Assembly (NCBI GenBank): GCA_003224075.1
Contig: QHYF01000103.1
Coordinates: 412-11,703, forward strand
Reading direction: 5' to 3'
DNA length: 11,292 nt
From: Acidobacteriota bacterium
GTDB lineage: Bacteria; Acidobacteriota; Terriglobia; Acidiferrales; UBA7541
The translations under genes and the position numbers were made by a program. Under the pieces are notes generated by a model. That model saw only the letters and a program-made list of their open reading frames with translations. It had not been told where the DNA came from and did not search any database. Shown piece after piece: positions 1 to 6,643 of the stretch; position 1 is the first letter of the stretch; every line of letters begins with the position of its first letter.

Positions 1-2
1 TC

Positions 3-185
3 AACGGCTTGGAGGATTTTCTGGTGGCAAGCACACCCTTGCACGCTTTCGTGGACAGCAGCATGTCCCTGGCCGCCTCTTTAACCCGCTTGGCCAGCAG
101 CAACAGCGGAGAGGGTAGCGTTGACGTCTTCGTTTCGGGGTATCTCGTCGACTGCGGGGCGGGCTCGGGCTGCCCGATACCCTAG
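3..185 (+). CDS. C-terminus of an exported protein, paralogue of the 3348-4031 product (partial)
   Basis: An open frame enters from the left edge and gives 60 residues before a TAG at 183-185; the gene's start lies outside the window. The tail can be laid beside the C-terminus of the protein at 3348-4031. A segment LHAFVDSS here resembles TQLYVDPD there, each is followed by a loop with an arginine, and the closing strands are VFVSGYLVDC here and MTITGRLLPC there. Both end shortly after a second cysteine, so a C-terminal disulphide is possible. From this I infer a secreted beta-rich protein of the same family. The molecular function is unknown. The frame is supported by codon usage and by the alignment; the other two forward frames hit stops within the first 115 bases. 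Confidence 0.6.
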   Translation, partial: NGLEDFLVASTPLHAFVDSSMSLAASLTRLASSNSGEGSVDVFVSGYLVDCGAGSGCPIP

Positions 186-405
186 CGTCCGGCCTCCGCC
201 TCACTGCCAGCAGCCGGAGCTTTGGCCAGCGCGCGGAGATTCGCCTGACGCTGTTGCTCCCTATGCCCTCGTGTCCGGGCGTAATCGCATTGGCGCCGTG
301 CGCATGATGAGAACCGTTTGAAAGGGGGCAGATTCCCCTTGTTAATTGAAAGCAGGAAGGCGCTGGGGACGCGGCTCCAAGTCTGCGACAGGGAGGAGAA
401 CGAGA

Positions 406-682
406 ATGAAGAAATTTAGTAAGCTGATGTTAATTGCGTTGAGTTGTGGGATTTTGACAGTGGTGCTGTCGCTGGTGCCGAGCAAGCCCGCGGGCGCAGC
501 AGGCTCCGCGTCCGGGGACAGTGACGGGACGATCATGAACTATGCGTGGGGCTTCGGGGAGGCACGACCGTTAGCGTGACGGTATATGTGCCACCGGCGG
601 CGTACGTGTGACTTATTATGGCGCCTGCCCCCCGGAAAACGGGACCCTGACGGTGATAGCAACTGGACCACCATCACGGTGA
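406..682 (+). pseudogene. Broken gene for a small secreted protein of the PAGAAGSA signal-peptide family
   Basis: An ATG at 406 follows a strong ribosome binding site (GGGAGGAG) and opens a good signal peptide: positively charged MKKFSK, a hydrophobic core, then PSKPAGAAGSA with a cleavage site near residues 31-35. The first frame stops at 577-579 after 57 residues. A second frame continues the sense with GTTVSVTVYVPP and stops at 609-611. A third continues with VRVTYYGACPPENGTLTV and stops at 680-682. Two single-base losses, near 554-562 (GGGGAGG) and 590-602 (CCACCGGCGGCG), would restore one protein of about 92 residues. The signal region 491-514 matches 3433-3456 at 22 of 24 bases, so the gene is related at least in its 5' end to the 3348 gene. 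It may be a decayed paralogue, or an intact gene disturbed by assembly errors in G/C runs. The short first frame alone could also be expressed, but that is less likely. Confidence 0.5.
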
Positions 683-851
683 GACCAGGCCCGCGCGTGC
701 GGGGAGGCTGATTGCGGTAGGTTGGTTTGCTGCCAAGAAAAGAGGAGCGCGTCGTGTCGGGCGATCAGCAAGGAACGGCTCTTCGAGTTTGATCCTGGAG
801 TTCAGGGCCCGATTGCGGCGGCTCTGACGTAATGAGAATAGGAGACTAGCA

Positions 852-3236
852 ATGCGCGTGCGTTTTCTGTCGGTTTCTCTCGCCTTTTTCTTTGCCTTCA
901 TCCTTCCTCCTGGCGCAGGTTGGTGCGCCGAGTGTGTGTCCAGCCTCACGAAGTGCCTCACAACTCTCGACGTGAGCGGAGAGCAGGTGAGTATTTATCG
1001 CGACGAGTTCGGCGTGCCTCATATCTTCGCCGACACCAACTACGGCTTGTTCGTGGGCTATGGGTACGTAATAGCTCAGGATCGCCTCTGGCAGCTGGAA
1101 GTGAATCGTCGCGCAGCTCGGGGTACCCTCGCGGAGATCTTAGGGCCCGGGTTCATCAGCGCTGATAGGAGCGCGCGCATGTTCTTGATCTCTGACGCGA
1201 CGCTCGATGCGGAATTTTTCAGCCTCACCGACGAAGAGCAGGGCATCATCACCGCCTACGTGGAGGGGATCAACCGGTACATGAACGACGTCATCGCCCC
1301 TGACGTCAGCAGCCAGCTTCCGTTCGAGTTCCAGTTCCTGGGAATCGGCATCCCCACGGCCTGGACCGCTCGCGACGTAGTTCAAGTCGCGGCCTTCTCG
1401 ATCCGTCCGCCGCCAATGTCAGGTCGCGAGATCACGAACCTGTCTCTACTCCAGAGCCTCCAAACGAAGTTCGGCGTGACGGCTGGCTTCGACGTCTTCA
1501 ACGACGTTCGCTGGATCAACGATCCCGACGCGCCCGTAAGCATCCCCACCTCAGGGGCATTTGGCAAGAGGTCTCAGTTTGCCCCTCCTGGTCAGGTCGA
1601 TGCGCCCGACAATGATCCTTCCCCCGCCGCCGAAGAAGCCGAAACCGCCTGGGAGGCGGTCGGCGCTCCTACGCACGGAAGCCACGCATGGGTGATCAGT
1701 CCCGCGAAGAGTGCCAGCGGATTTGCCATGTTGTTTGGCGGTCCGCAGTTAAATCTGCCTACGCCTTCGAACATCCACGAAGTCGAGCTGCATGGTGGCA
1801 ACGGCTTCAACGTCATTGGCATGGGCTTTCCGGGCGCCCCTGTGGTCGGCATCGGCCGCACGGATCACATCGCTTGGACCGTGACAAGCTTCCTCGCTGC
1901 CGACATCGTGGACACCTTTGCAGAGACGACGTGCGCCGGCGGCACGGGTTACATGTTCAACGGCATCTGCACGTCCTACGACGTGCGCCTGGAGACGATC
2001 AAGGTCAAAGGCGCCGCGCTCGTAAGCTTGAAGGTGGTGACGAGTGTCCACGGCCCAGTCGTCGGTACCGCACCGGGAATTAACTATGCTCAAAAGCGTG
2101 CCATCACGGGACACGAGCAGATGGACATTCACGCGTTTCTGAGCATCGACCGCGCTCGGAGTCTAGACGATTTCGACGCCGCAGTGGCCGAGATCGGCAC
2201 CGCGTACAACGTGCTCTACGCAGACAGGATCGGTAACATCGGGTTCTGGGCGACGGGTATCATCCCTGGGCGCGCGCCAGGTGTGGATCCCCGCCTCCCT
2301 ACCCCGGGTGACGGCAGCGCGGAATGGATTGGGGAGAACATGCCCGTGCTCAAGTCCATCAACCCGACGCGCGGCTGGTTGGCCAATTGGAACGACAAGC
2401 CGACCGTGGACTACGACAACCCCGACAGCCAGATCTTCGGGAAGCAATCGCGTCTGCGCGAGATCGAGGCGCAACTCGACAACACCGCGACGGTCTCGCT
2501 TGACGACATGCACGCGATCGCCGCGGACATCGGGCGCACGACGACGGGCTCAATCGGTCGCTCGGCACGCTATATCAAGCCGTATCTCCTGGCCGCTCTC
2601 GACGCCGTTCCCCCGGTGAACGCGAATGCTGCGCAGGCGAAGGCGATCCTTCAGACATGGGACGGCAGCAACGAAGACGACGTGGTCAACAGCACGACAC
2701 TCGCGGCGGGCCAAGTCATCTTCAACGCGTGGCTCAATAACATGCTCCCCGCCGTCTTCGGCGACGAACTCGGAACGAAGGTTAGTGAGGCGACGCCGAA
2801 CATGCTGATTCACGTCCTCGACGCGGCGCTCGGCGGCGGTTCCGGCGTACCGCCCACTCGGGACTACTTCAACGGAGCGGATCCCAACCAGGTTATGTCC
2901 ACCGTCTTCGACAATACGCTGTTGGCTCTCGGCTCCTCAGCCTCTTGGTCAACGCAGCCGCGACCTTTGATCCGGTTCCGGCACATACTGTTTCCAGTCG
3001 TCCCCGAGGCCGGAACGATCCCTGACTCGAACCGTGCGGGCTTCGCTCAAGTCGTGATACTCAGCACACCGACTATCAGCAGCGAAAGCGTTCTGCTCCC
3101 GGGCGAAAGTGGCTTCATTCAGGACGTCGCTGACGCGTCCGTGCTTGATCCGCACTTCAACGATCAACTCGGTCTGGCGAAGAACTTCGCGTACAGGCAT
3201 GCGGCGCTGTACAAAAACCTACAGTTGCAGGAGTAG
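852..3236 (+). CDS. Exported penicillin acylase family protein (Ntn hydrolase)
   Basis: A 794-residue precursor of the penicillin/cephalosporin/acyl-homoserine-lactone acylase family, which cleave amide bonds of acylated substrates in the periplasm after self-processing into alpha and beta chains. A signal peptide covers residues 1 to about 26 (MRVRFL, a phenylalanine-rich core, WCA before EC). The alpha chain has the family block RDEFGVPHIFAD and then GYVIAQDRLWQLEVNRRAARG at about residues 50-95. An Asp/Glu/Ala/Pro-rich stretch near 240-272 looks like the excised linker. The beta chain would begin at Ser277 in HGSHAW, the catalytic nucleophile, where GSNAW is more usual. Asn512/Asn514 in LANWNDKP, about 236-238 residues later, fit the oxyanion asparagine (betaAsn241 of the Escherichia coli enzyme). 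The start is set by AGGAG eight bases upstream. Length is normal for the family. The substrate cannot be told: beta-lactams, N-acyl homoserine lactones or acyl peptides are all possible. Confidence 0.93.
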   Translation: MRVRFLSVSLAFFFAFILPPGAGWCAECVSSLTKCLTTLDVSGEQVSIYRDEFGVPHIFADTNYGLFVGYGYVIAQDRLWQLEVNRRAARGTLAEILGPGFISADRSARMFLISDATLDAEFFSLTDEEQGIITAYVEGINRYMNDVIAPDVSSQLPFEFQFLGIGIPTAWTARDVVQVAAFSIRPPPMSGREITNLSLLQSLQTKFGVTAGFDVFNDVRWINDPDAPVSIPTSGAFGKRSQFAPPGQVDAPDNDPSPAAEEAETAWEAVGAPTHGSHAWVISPAKSASGFAMLFGGPQLNLPTPSNIHEVELHGGNGFNVIGMGFPGAPVVGIGRTDHIAWTVTSFLAADIVDTFAETTCAGGTGYMFNGICTSYDVRLETIKVKGAALVSLKVVTSVHGPVVGTAPGINYAQKRAITGHEQMDIHAFLSIDRARSLDDFDAAVAEIGTAYNVLYADRIGNIGFWATGIIPGRAPGVDPRLPTPGDGSAEWIGENMPVLKSINPTRGWLANWNDKPTVDYDNPDSQIFGKQSRLREIEAQLDNTATVSLDDMHAIAADIGRTTTGSIGRSARYIKPYLLAALDAVPPVNANAAQAKAILQTWDGSNEDDVVNSTTLAAGQVIFNAWLNNMLPAVFGDELGTKVSEATPNMLIHVLDAALGGGSGVPPTRDYFNGADPNQVMSTVFDNTLLALGSSASWSTQPRPLIRFRHILFPVVPEAGTIPDSNRAGFAQVVILSTPTISSESVLLPGESGFIQDVADASVLDPHFNDQLGLAKNFAYRHAALYKNLQLQE

Positions 3237-3347
3237 AGTGGCTCTGAACGCTCGCGAAGTCACAGGAATACCGTTGCTGGCGGGTGGGCCGTCGAACCTT
3301 GCAGAAAGGGCGGGGCTGCCTTTCACTGGGAAGAGAGGAGAACCATA

Positions 3348-4031
3348 ATGCAAGTATTCATTCGCACGCTTGCTCTTACTTTCGCGCTAGGAATTCTTGC
3401 CATTGCGTTAGGCCTCTTCAGCACGCATCCGGCGGGCGCAGCGGGCTCCGCGCCCGTGATGGTGACGAACACGCCGCTGCCGGTTCAGGGGACGGTCAAC
3501 GCGGCGCAAAGCGGCCCGTGGAATGTCGGCGTCACAGGTACGCCAAACGTAAACATAGCCAACGCACCAAACGTAAATATCGGGACCCTTCCGGCCGTCC
3601 AGCTTGCTTCTGGCACGACGGTCGGCATCAGTGGAACCCCGAGTGTGAACGTCAACAGCTCGGCCACGAGCCCTCACGGTTTCGTCACCGTGATCGAAAG
3701 CATTTCTGGAGAACTGAGGCCACCGGGCGACCTGCCGCCTAGCGTCACATTTGAGGTCATATTCAGTAATCCCCAAGGAGGGCAGGACCTTTTGTTTCCT
3801 GGAAAGCTCCTCCCTATCCCCCCCGGGGGGAACGCTACGTACTCCTTCCATGAGCGTACGCAGCTCTATGTCGATCCAGATCGAACGATAGAACTGTTTG
3901 CCTCAGGTACGGGACCCTTTTCCTCTGCGCGAACAGCGGGAATGACGATTACTGGTCGCCTTCTGCCGTGTCCTTTGCCGAGCGCAGGCCTAGTCAACTC
4001 ATGCGGCACGTCCCACCTCATCAAACCCTGA
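3348..4031 (+). CDS. Secreted protein with PNVNI-type repeats, unknown function
   Basis: A 227-residue protein preceded by GAGGAG about eight bases before the ATG. Residues 1 to about 33 are a signal peptide ending in STHPAGAAGSA. Residues 40-105 are low in charge and carry short repeated motifs: NTPLPVQGTV, GTPNVNIANAPNVNIGTLP, and GTPSVNVNSS. Stretches of this style occur in exported proteins of Acidobacteriota and are likely beta-strand or adhesive in nature. Residues 108-207 look like a single beta-sandwich domain (FVTVIESISGEL, SVTFEVIFS, MTITGRLLPC). The tail has Cys208 and Cys219, which could form a disulphide. It lies 111 nt behind the acylase and 90 nt ahead of the pseudopilin gene on the same strand, so co-transcription is possible. 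I do not recognise a catalytic motif. A structural or surface role is a guess. Confidence 0.8.
   Translation: MQVFIRTLALTFALGILAIALGLFSTHPAGAAGSAPVMVTNTPLPVQGTVNAAQSGPWNVGVTGTPNVNIANAPNVNIGTLPAVQLASGTTVGISGTPSVNVNSSATSPHGFVTVIESISGELRPPGDLPPSVTFEVIFSNPQGGQDLLFPGKLLPIPPGGNATYSFHERTQLYVDPDRTIELFASGTGPFSSARTAGMTITGRLLPCPLPSAGLVNSCGTSHLIKP
3543..3580 (+). repeat. Short direct repeat encoding PNVNI
   Basis: The bases CCAAACGTAAACAT at 3543-3556 recur with one change at 3567-3580, a spacing of 24 bases, and encode the repeated PNVNI motif of the secreted protein. Two copies only, so it is better seen as a small in-frame duplication than as an array. Confidence 0.5.
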
Positions 4032-4121
4032 AAAGGTGAGGAATTACACCGGCAAATTTAGATCAGACAAACGTGACAACCCGAATTCGGACTTGTGACG
4101 AGGAGAAGAAGGAGTTACATC

Positions 4122-4508
4122 ATGAAAAATCACAATTTCTCGCCGAGTTCCAGGCAGCAACGCGGCTTTACTCTGATCGAGCTGCTCGTGGTCATCGCCA
4201 TTATCAGCGTCCTGGTTGGGCAGCTACTTCCCGCCGTGCAGAAGGTGCGCGAAACGGCCAATGTAAACGTGGCCGAGAACAACCTCCTAGCGCTTGCCGA
4301 AACCGCCCGCGCCTTCCGGCGCGCCAATGGGACACTTCCCGGCACTTTGGCGGAGCTCGCTGCTTTTTGCGCCACCCACCCGGAGTTGTGCTCCGGACTC
4401 TCCAATTTCCAGTTTGGTCCGACGCAGGGCTATCTATTTTTCATCGTCAAGGACACCTCATGGAAAGCAAGCGCTGACCCTGCATTTCCTGGCATCACCG
4501 GGCGGTGA
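4122..4508 (+). CDS. Pseudopilin-like protein, N-terminal part of a gene interrupted by a frameshift
   Basis: The start is the ATG at 4122, set by AAGGAG nine bases upstream; an in-frame ATG-like codon at 4095 has no such site. Residues 1-15 are a short basic prepilin leader ending RQQRG, and processing by prepilin peptidase would leave Phe16 as first mature residue with the essential glutamate at mature position 5 (FTLIELLVVIAI). The hydrophobic helix runs into LLPAVQKVRE, the stem typical of type II secretion and type IV pilus minor pilins in Acidobacteriota and Planctomycetota. The rest (to residue 128) is a short globular region ending PAFPGITGR at a TGA. The next frame, starting on the same four bases GTGA, carries on with SLLVDETGNLATSPTPG, the wording expected after the PGITG turn. 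I therefore read the two as one original gene with one base lost, though coupled translation of two proteins cannot be excluded. Confidence 0.8.
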   Translation: MKNHNFSPSSRQQRGFTLIELLVVIAIISVLVGQLLPAVQKVRETANVNVAENNLLALAETARAFRRANGTLPGTLAELAAFCATHPELCSGLSNFQFGPTQGYLFFIVKDTSWKASADPAFPGITGR

Positions 4509-5131
4509 GTTTGCTGGTGGACGAGACAGGTAACCTCGCCACGTCCCCCACTCCGGGTTCGGATCAAGGCCGAACCCGAATGTTCGACAACATCCGTGCG
4601 GAAGCCGCTGATACCGTTGCTGACCTGCTTAATCTCGATTCTTCCGCGGCTTCACAGGTTCGCGACTTCGTTGAATCCGCGACCACCGTACCAGATGCTT
4701 TTGCGCGGTTGGACGCGAATGGTGACGGCCTTGTGACCTTCGAAGAGATCCTCGATTTCGACAGGGACAGGTCGAGTCCGCTGGGTCGGTTCCTCGCCAT
4801 CGTTGGCACAGAGATGAAGTTGGGTGCCGCCAATGAAAATGTGAGCGCACTGCCCGGTGTTACCCTGTCATCTTTGCAGGGTGATCCAGGCGCGTTGTTC
4901 TTTAGCTTCGACGGTCTCTGCTCTCTAACGAAGCAGTTCGTCTCCCAAGATGGGATCGCGGTTTCTCTATGCGCCAAACTGGATGCCGCGAAGGCGGCAG
5001 CATCCGCAGGCAATTTAGGCGCTAAGCAGGGAGCTCTCCAAGCGTATGAGAATGAGATCTCCGCACAGGCGGTGAAGACCCTGACCTTCCGGCGCGCCAT
5101 AACTCTCATGACGTTGGCGAAAACGCTATAG
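4505..5131 (+). CDS. EF-hand protein, probably the C-terminal part of the preceding pseudopilin-like gene
   Basis: A 208-residue frame opening with GTG at 4505, overlapping the preceding stop by four bases. It lacks a signal peptide or membrane segment of its own, and there is no clear ribosome binding site, which argues for it being the continuation of the pseudopilin frame after a one-base loss. Residues 70-81 are a complete EF-hand loop (DANGDGLVTFEE) with acidic or polar ligands at positions 1, 3, 5, 9 and 12, so one calcium ion is likely bound. Residues 20-65 and 155-208 are predicted helical by composition (rich in Ala, Asp, Glu, Lys). Cys139 and Cys156 lie in the second half (LCSLTKQF and SLCAKLDA) and could pair. 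A combined product would be about 335 residues: a pilin stem carrying an exported calcium-binding domain. If translated alone it would stay in the cytoplasm. Confidence 0.75.
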   Translation: MSLLVDETGNLATSPTPGSDQGRTRMFDNIRAEAADTVADLLNLDSSAASQVRDFVESATTVPDAFARLDANGDGLVTFEEILDFDRDRSSPLGRFLAIVGTEMKLGAANENVSALPGVTLSSLQGDPGALFFSFDGLCSLTKQFVSQDGIAVSLCAKLDAAKAAASAGNLGAKQGALQAYENEISAQAVKTLTFRRAITLMTLAKTL

Positions 5132-5198
5132 AAAGTAACCGCTCCTTCAGAACAGGGTTGTTAGGACTGCAAGACCTGATGCCACAGGCGTGTATTTT

Positions 5199-6347
5199 TC
5201 ACTTTTCAGTGGTGAATTTATACGTGGTCGTCGTGCTGTATTTCTCGCCCGGATTCAAAACCACGGACGGGAATTTCGGCTGGTTCGGAGAATCGGGAAA
5301 ATGCTGCGTTTCCAGGCAGAAAGCGGAGCGGCGCGCGTAGGTCAGGCCGCCCTTGCCGCGAGCCGTGCCATCGAGAAAGTTTCCCGTGTAAAACTGCACG
5401 CCTGGCTCTGTGGTCCAGACTTCCAGAACGCGGCCTGTGTTTGGTTCCACGACGCGAGCAGCAAGTGATATCGGCGCGCCCGCGGCACGGCGCAGAACAA
5501 AGTTGTGGTCGTAGCCGTGGCCCAGCTTTAATTGTTCGTCGTCTTGATCGATGCGCGCTCCGATGGCCGTTGCCTTGCGAAAGTCGAGCGGTGTACCTTG
5601 CACGTCGCGAAGTTCTCCCGTGGGAATCAAGCTCGCGTCAACGGGAGTGAACTTGTCGGCTTCAATCACAAGTTGGTGGCCGAGGATATCACCGGAACCG
5701 GGACCAGCAAGATTGAAATACGAGTGGTTCGTGAGATTGACGACGGTTTTCTTGTCGGTGGTGGCTGAGTATTCGATTTTCAGTTCGTTTGAATCCGTCA
5801 GGGTGTAGACCACTCGAACATGCAGATTTCCCGGGAAGCCTTCCTCGCCCTCCTTACTGGGATAGGTCAGTTCTAGCGACTGCCCGTTTTTCGCGGGAAG
5901 TTCCTTCGCGGCCCACACCGCTTTGTTGAAGCCTTTGATGCCGCCGTGCAAGCTGTTCTCACCGTTGTTTTTTGCGAGAGTGTAAGTCTTGCCGTCGAGA
6001 GAGAATTGGGCGTGTCCGATGCGATTTCCGTAGCGCCCGACGATTGCGCCAAAATAGCTCTTATCATTTACGTAGCCGTCGAGCGAATCGTAGCCGAGGA
6101 CCACATCGGCGAACTTGCCGTTGCGGTCCGGCACTTTCAAAGACACTACGGCTCCGCCATAGTTGGTAATGGCGGCTTCCACGCCGTTCTTGTTCGTAAG
6201 CACGTAGAGATCAATCGGCTGGCCGTCGGGAGTTTTCCCGAACGGCTTCTTTTCCGTGGAACCGGATTTTGGTGTTGCACCAAGCGGCGCCAGTGTGGTC
6301 ATGAGCATGGCTCCCGTGAACGCACTCAACATTATCAACCGTTTCAT
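5199..6347 (-). CDS. galM: Aldose 1-epimerase (mutarotase), exported
   Basis: A 382-residue aldose 1-epimerase of the GalM family, which interconverts the alpha and beta anomers of aldoses such as galactose, glucose, xylose and arabinose. Family residues are all present: Arg105 in GRYGNRI, His134 in NSLHGG, the acid His208 in TNHSYFNL, Asp280 in GYDHNFVL and the base Glu346 in CLETQHFPDSPN. Residues 1 to about 24 form a signal peptide (MKRLIM, hydrophobic core, PLGA), so the enzyme should act in the periplasm, unlike the cytoplasmic enterobacterial GalM. The start is supported by GGGAG eight bases upstream. It is the last gene of the arabinose operon, 56 nt after the small ORF behind araB, which fits a role in presenting the preferred sugar anomer to the symporter. 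Function is sure; natural sugar is inferred from context. Confidence 0.93.
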   Translation of the reverse strand: MKRLIMLSAFTGAMLMTTLAPLGATPKSGSTEKKPFGKTPDGQPIDLYVLTNKNGVEAAITNYGGAVVSLKVPDRNGKFADVVLGYDSLDGYVNDKSYFGAIVGRYGNRIGHAQFSLDGKTYTLAKNNGENSLHGGIKGFNKAVWAAKELPAKNGQSLELTYPSKEGEEGFPGNLHVRVVYTLTDSNELKIEYSATTDKKTVVNLTNHSYFNLAGPGSGDILGHQLVIEADKFTPVDASLIPTGELRDVQGTPLDFRKATAIGARIDQDDEQLKLGHGYDHNFVLRRAAGAPISLAARVVEPNTGRVLEVWTTEPGVQFYTGNFLDGTARGKGGLTYARRSAFCLETQHFPDSPNQPKFPSVVLNPGEKYSTTTTYKFTTEK

Positions 6348-6403
6348 TCGAATCTCCCGCCCGCAAATCTTACTTGCTGCAACACCCGGCGGCCCCAGAA
6401 AGT

Positions 6404-6643
6404 TTACTTGCTAATTCGCTCTTTGGCTCGCGGAATTATTTCGACCAGGACGTCGCGATGCTTTTCGAAAGTATCATCGACCACGGTAATCGCCGGAATC
6501 TGCTCCTTGCCGAGCGCCAGCGAATTCGAATTGAAATGGCCAAAAACCGGATTCGTGAACGCCGCTGCTGCTGCGCCCCGGCGCAAGGGCGGCATTGAGC
6601 TTTTGCGATGCTGAATCAACGGCTCAGTACGCTGCATCGGCAA
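6404..6643 (-). CDS. Small ORF of unknown function between araB and galM, possibly a gene remnant
   Basis: A 79-codon frame that overlaps the last 20 bases of araB and ends 56 nt before galM. The likely start is TTG at 6643, with GGAG seven bases upstream; ATG codons at 6637 and 6595 are alternatives. The first third is basic and alanine-rich and unlike a folded protein. The C-terminal part (residues 35-79, with AITVVDDTFEKHRDVLVEII) has normal codon choice and reads like the end of a globular protein. I recognise no family. It may be a real small protein coupled to araB, or the 3' remnant of a gene once present here. There is no membrane segment or signal peptide. Confidence 0.35.
   Translation of the reverse strand: MPMQRTEPLIQHRKSSMPPLRRGAAAAAFTNPVFGHFNSNSLALGKEQIPAITVVDDTFEKHRDVLVEIIPRAKERISK

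Noticed and set aside
121..321. Plus-strand frame of 66 codons after the left partial gene
   Set aside because: Composition is Arg/Pro/Ala-rich, starts with TTG without a binding site and overlaps the better-supported frame ending at 185.
322..340. Hairpin AAGGGG-loop-CCCCTT after the first partial gene, terminator-like
   Set aside because: The stem is only six pairs and no run of T follows, so it is not a convincing intrinsic terminator.
785..850. Start of a 16S rRNA gene
   Set aside because: Only 14 bases match exactly; the following sequence departs from 16S and a protein gene begins at 852.
4498..4508. Programmed -1 ribosomal frameshift site
   Set aside because: ACC GGG CGG TGA has no canonical slippery heptamer, and I see no stimulatory structure; a one-base loss is simpler.
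4564..5109. Minus-strand open frame of 181 codons opposite the EF-hand gene
   Set aside because: No ribosome binding site or recognisable motif; the plus strand carries the EF-hand and gene-like codons.
5195..5220. Small hairpin CACT-TTTC-AGTG between the converging halves as a bidirectional terminator
   Set aside because: The stem is four pairs only, and most of it lies inside the epimerase stop region; no T run follows on the plus strand.
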